Shown here one piece after another: positions 59,412 to 64,000 of a stretch of DNA of 64,000 nucleotides (the stretch's first letter is position 1; every line of letters starts with the position of its first letter). The position numbers and the translations under genes are program-made. The stretch is from Pseudisothecium myosuroides (taxonomy: Eukaryota; Streptophyta; Bryopsida; Hypnales; Lembophyllaceae). The stretch lies in the NCBI GenBank assembly GCA_951799445.1, contig OX637289.1:27900245-27964244 (forward strand). Direction: 5' to 3'. The notes below the pieces were generated by a model. The model saw only the letters and a program-made list of their open reading frames with translations, was not told where the DNA came from and ran no database searches.

Positions 59412-59414
59412 TAT

Positions 59415-60070
59415 AAAGGTTAGAAGTTGACTATAAGCATCATGGATAGATATTTTTTTATGATGGTTGGTGCCTTGGTTACTCGGCAATGTAAATGTCA
59501 ATGATTATAACTTGATCCTCCACCAAATCTGAGTATGTTATTTTGTCATCAAAGGTTCAAGAGACTCTTTTTCTTCTAATTTCAAACAGTAAGGTAAGCT
59601 CAGAAAGCACTCATCTAAGGGAAAAAAGCCCCCTATGTACCAATAGGTGGGCCCAAAGATTTTTTACATTTTTGTGGGAGAAAGAGAAATGAGGAATACA
59701 ACAGTGGAAATTTTTAATTTGATTTTCTGACTTGGAATGAATAAGACATGATTTTCAAAGTCAGAGGTGCCTAGGTCAAAATATACTGTTGAATGGAGCC
59801 AGTGAGTTTAAGAACAATCCCAAGCATCCCTTTGAATGGAGCCAGTGAGTCTAAGAATGATCCATTGTATGTTTCCATTCAATTCACTCCCCATTGTAAA
59901 ATCAAAATTTATTGCAATCCCTAAATGTCCGAATACAGGGATGTTGAAATGGAAGTGATTTTGTGTGGTGAGAAACTGCCATCCAATGTGTGTGGCTTTA
60001 GACTATTGAGCAGATGACATGGTCACCATCATGTGTGATTTTGCTCATAGTAAAGACCTGAAGTTGGTAA
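59415..60070. other. intergenic, no gene recognised
   Basis: Contains GAATGGAGCCAGTGAGT twice (about 59794 and 59834). No gene supported. Confidence 0.4.
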
Positions 60071-60074
60071 GGTT

Positions 60075-60713
60075 TGCAAAATGGTCTTGAAATGTCAAAA
60101 AATTGCAAGAAAAATTGCAATAAACACATATGAGGCTGAACCTCCTTCTACTAAAATGCTTCTCAGTCACTCATAACTTCTTGTATTAATGTGTTTTTTT
60201 AACCACACAAACTAGACTACTATGCACAACTTTTCCAAATTTTTTTATTGAAAACAGACACTGTATGAAGAAGAAACAAGCCGTCAAAGTTCACTGCATT
60301 CCAAAAATGTCGGGATTTTGAACTTCGAATTGCTCCCAAACATTCAAAACAATTTGGATTGACATGAAAATTCTACCACAATAACTAGACTTTAAGGGGA
60401 ACATAATCCAACAATTTTTATTGAAAACTAACATTGAATGAAGGAGATACAAGCCCCCAAAGCTGCAGCCATCAAATGCAGTATGGTGGACTCAAATTGA
60501 ACTTGTGAACTTTGATTGGCTTCCAAAAAATCATTACATCTTGGATTGATCTAAAAAATTTATTACACAAACTAAAAGAAAGAGCACAAATTTTCCAACA
60601 AGTTTGATTGAATTTGGACATGAAATGCAAAAGTTACAGCACTTTGAATTGGACTTGAAACTATGTGAGGGAACCCTAGCATGAGTGGACTGTTTTGGGC
60701 ACTTCTATAGGGG
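60075..60713. repeat. inverted partial copy of TTAA-type element B
   Basis: The complement of this segment follows 38019-38655: shared words include GTGCTGTAACTTTTGCAT, GAACTTTG.CGGCTTGTTTCTTCTTCAT and GAGAAGCATT.TAGTAGAAGGAGGTT (dots mark differences). Its outer end reads, in complement, CCCCTATAGAAGTGCC, similar to B's CCCCGAAGTGAC, but the flank is not TTAA. The other end of B is missing. Confidence 0.75.
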
Positions 60714-60719
60714 CAGTTC

Positions 60720-63700
60720 TTAATGTGCGAACTATTTTCGAGCCTCCTCCTATATTTCAATCATGCAATCTGCTTTGTCAACTTCAAAAATATTTCCACA
60801 TACCTCCATACACAGTAGTCTGGTACAATACAAACCAATATGGTTGATCTTCCTAAAGAAACTTGTTTGTCCACTTTTACTCAATGCATTAGAATTTGAA
60901 ACTTTTTAACTCAAAAAAGTCCTAAGGCCTTTTTCTCATCAAAAATCACTCAAACCTGGCATTTCTATTGCATAGAGTAAAAAGTTTTACAAATTGTTTT
61001 TCTTGCAAATCTAACCAAAGGATCTTGCACCCGACTAGTATTAGAATGCATGGAAGACATTAAAGAAACTTTGACCATGTAGATTGCATTCGGGTGGGTC
61101 ACTCTTCGTATATTTTGTGCACCACATACGGAGAGGGAGTATTTTTTAGGGGCTATTTACCTCCAAGGCAAAATTAAGAGGGACACTATATTACTTAATT
61201 CATGAAAATGGACTATATTATGGCACTCTATAATTACTTATAACACTTACATCAATGAAATTTTTTGTAGGCTAAATTCTTTGTAAAGAGCAAAAGTGAA
61301 TTGCAAAGTAATGAAAAAGAATATTTGTTAGAAAACAAGTTCCCGAAGAAAATGACTGAAATTAAACTTGTTTTCATGCATTTTCAAACAAAGTGTTACA
61401 AAACTTAATCAAATTGTTAGAAAAACAAGTCCCCCAAGCAAATGACTATAATTCTACCTATTTTCATGCATTTTCACTTTAAGTTTGAAATCTACTAAAA
61501 TTATGGAAAGAACTTTGAAATCTCCAAATTGGTAGCAAAGGCTCTTAATTCTAATTCAACCTCTGAATTCTGTACTTGCTACCTTAAGAAGCATGAAAAA
61601 AAAAGACAAATTGCTGAATAGAATTTCCAATCCACATCATCAACCAAATACATGAAATTGCAACTGAATATCAATGAAGCTTGCATTCAATAATAATTCA
61701 CATGTGATTAAAACTAGAAGGCAATGCAAACGCAAACTGAAAGTGTACTAAGTGTGTGCAACTATGGATACTAATGTAAGTGAAAATGGAAAACAATGCA
61801 ACATAGTTTAGGGTCCCAAAAACAAACCACAACAGTAAATTCAAAGTGCATGAATGATGTCAACATGGAAACAAAATGGTACCCTATTATGACAATGTGT
61901 TTAAAAACACATGGTAATCTATTGAAAGTACTCAAAATGTGGGAACAATCACAATGGTTCGCCAAAATTTGAACCATTGTAGCAACAAACTACTAGAGCT
62001 AGAGTTCATGCAGATGTCTACATCAAAAAATTCTTTCACAATGTGATTCACTTATGCACCCATTTGTACCATTGTATAGGCAGACTATATTAAATACATG
62101 CAGACTATACTAAATACAATCCCTAGGATCGAATTCTTCAACCCTTAAATTACATGTACTAAAGTCTTAATGGCCCCGATTATTAGGCTATCTACATTAC
62201 TTATAATGGATTTGTCACTTTCAATGTCCCCTTCTTTATTTGTAGTTCTTTCATAAAATTTATTTGAAATGAATAAAACCCACGCTAATTTCTATTGCAT
62301 GTTGTTTGTAAAATGCACTAAATAATCCCCCCGAGAGATTGCAAGATTTTTGTATTTGAGGTGAATAACATGAATTTTTTTGGCTCCTTGCATGACCAGA
62401 TTATAAGACTTTGAATCTTTTTAGATTAAACTTTTTGCACTACCAGTATTGAATTAAAAAAATTATATTGAAAATTTACTTGAAAATTTAGGGAAAAAAT
62501 TCAAAAAGAAATAACTTGATTTTTTATTTATTTTTAAATTGTTAAGTGGAAGTATATATAAGATTGAAGAAAAAACTAAATCATTTATAGCTCTAAGATT
62601 AAATTGGAATATACTACTAATGTCAGCAGTGAGATTGTTCTAACAAGTGAACTAAACCTTGTAAAACATTTTTCTTAAGTTGTAAAAATTGAGTTCAAAA
62701 ATGAATCCAATAGGTTTTTTTCTTACAAAGATGCTCTAATTGCAAAAAAAACAAGATTGTCCATATACTGGTTCAAATAGGATGAATAAATATTTCTATG
62801 TAGACAAAAATACCTTCTTTGAGAAATAAAATTCTTAAAAAATTTATTTTGAAAATTGTGATTTTTTTGTGTTGCTTGGCAAGCTTTGTAGGGGACTTAG
62901 GGTGGTATAACTTTGATCCTAGGCATTGATTCAAATAAAAAATATATTTTTGTAAAGCTAATGTATTTATCTATCTTAAAAACAATTTTAAAAGATCAGA
63001 ACAAAAATTGAGACTGTAGGAGCCTAACCAAAATCCATTTTATCCCTTGCAAGAACAATAGGGACTTAGGGATTCATAATTTTTGTTGAAACATACAATA
63101 TTCTAGTCCTCTAAGGGGATAATAAATTAAAGCAAGGTAAATTAAATATGTAAGAAGCAAGTTGTAATTTATTTCAGTTTTATTTTAGGTACTCCATCTA
63201 CAATAGTCATTTGAGTTTCCAAACTTCCTTGTTTCAGTTAATGTATGAGACTTTTAGAATTAATTTATTTTGCCATCTCTAATTAATATCCATTTATATT
63301 AGAGGCACCTACTACTTCTAAACGACATATCTATCAAGGGTACAAATTAGATGTAAATATGTTGGGAAAAAGAATAAAAATAAAGAGAAGATGTCCGAGC
63401 AAGCACCATATTTACTAAGTGAAGCTTAAAAATCAACAAATATTTCTTTCAAAAGAACAACAATTGTCCCCTACTTTCTCCATCTTGCTAATCTAGTTGC
63501 TTTGCAACTTCAAGTAAGTGAAAAGAAAAAAATGGTCTTCTTTCTTTGTCAGTTATAGCTTCAAGTGAAAAGAATCTATAAAATATAAAGGATGGATTTA
63601 ATAAGAAAAATTATAAGCTTCACAAAGAATGATTCATTGATTGATATCAATTTAGTAAAATCTAGCTAAAGCTCATTATAGTGGTATACCATAGGCTTTA

Positions 63701-64000
63701 ACATCCTTTGTAAATATTTTGCTTTGATGATATCACAAATTACATTTTCTACATGTGTTTATATTTTGAGAAAGATGAAGATTCTACAAAAACCTATTTT
63801 ATTAGTGAGAAATAGATAATTCCTCAATTCTTCAATTTTTTTAATTGCAGATGGAAATGAAGTTGGGGAACAAGTTTATTTTTGAGCAATTTTTTGCTCA
63901 AAAGTAATATTTTTTTTAAAAGGGAATATTGAGTGGGAAACTCTTCATTTCATAATAAAGATTGTACACCCATAATCAACACTACCTAAGTTGTGACACC
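60720..64000. other. AT-rich intergenic to window end
   Basis: No credible ORF, RNA gene or bounded repeat recognised. Short degenerate repeats such as GAAAACAAGTTCCC / GAAAAACAAGTCCC plus AAATGACT (61330-61450) occur. Confidence 0.5.

Overview
This is a stretch of plant nuclear DNA. The genes carry spliceosomal introns with GT-AG ends in AT-rich intergenic sequence. They include an L-type lectin receptor kinase, a beta-type expansin, a plant haemoglobin with the three classic globin introns, and a plastid-type methionine sulfoxide reductase A. Gene density is low (about 5-8 protein genes in 64 kb) and the genes form GC-richer islands. I infer a non-seed land plant, perhaps a bryophyte, but the sequence alone does not prove this.

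Layout. 1-2.6 kb: no certain gene. 2.6-5.1 kb (-): lectin receptor kinase, two exons. 5.2-18.9 kb: mostly intergenic, with one 152-aa unknown ORF (9963-10421) behind a good TATA box, several tandem repeats and small transposons. 19-20.5 kb: a possible small gene (-) next to a six-copy tandem repeat. 20.5-26.2 kb: intergenic, with a nested transposon pair and a higher-order repeat. 26.36-26.7 kb (+): a small unknown basic protein behind five TAGGTCA repeats. 28.2-29.1 kb (-): expansin with a duplicated upstream block. 30.3-31.5 kb (-): haemoglobin. 35.3 kb: tRNA-Ile(AAU). 37-49.9 kb: intergenic and dense in non-autonomous DNA transposons. 50.0-52.8 kb (+): an 842-aa Ser-rich protein of unknown function, three exons. 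55.8-57.5 kb (+): MSRA, three exons. 57.5-64 kb: intergenic with repeats.

The most striking content is the transposon landscape. One set of elements sits between TTAA tetranucleotides and has termini beginning CCCC (37.1-38.0, 38.0-39.0, 40.5-41.4 and 16.7-17.2 kb). These are the hallmarks of piggyBac- or Kolobok-type insertion. A further TTAA-flanked insertion at 21750-21996 is supported by an empty site in a related element at 7.4 kb. A second set (at least eight copies in three length families) has termini starting AG(G/A)T with TA target duplications. One copy is inserted into another, and again the empty site can be read from sister copies in this window. Stowaway-like and Emigrant/pogo-like MITEs are also present. 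No autonomous transposase was found.

The genes do not form a pathway. They are independent loci for surface perception (lectin kinase), wall loosening (expansin), NO/oxygen chemistry (haemoglobin) and plastid oxidative repair (MSRA).
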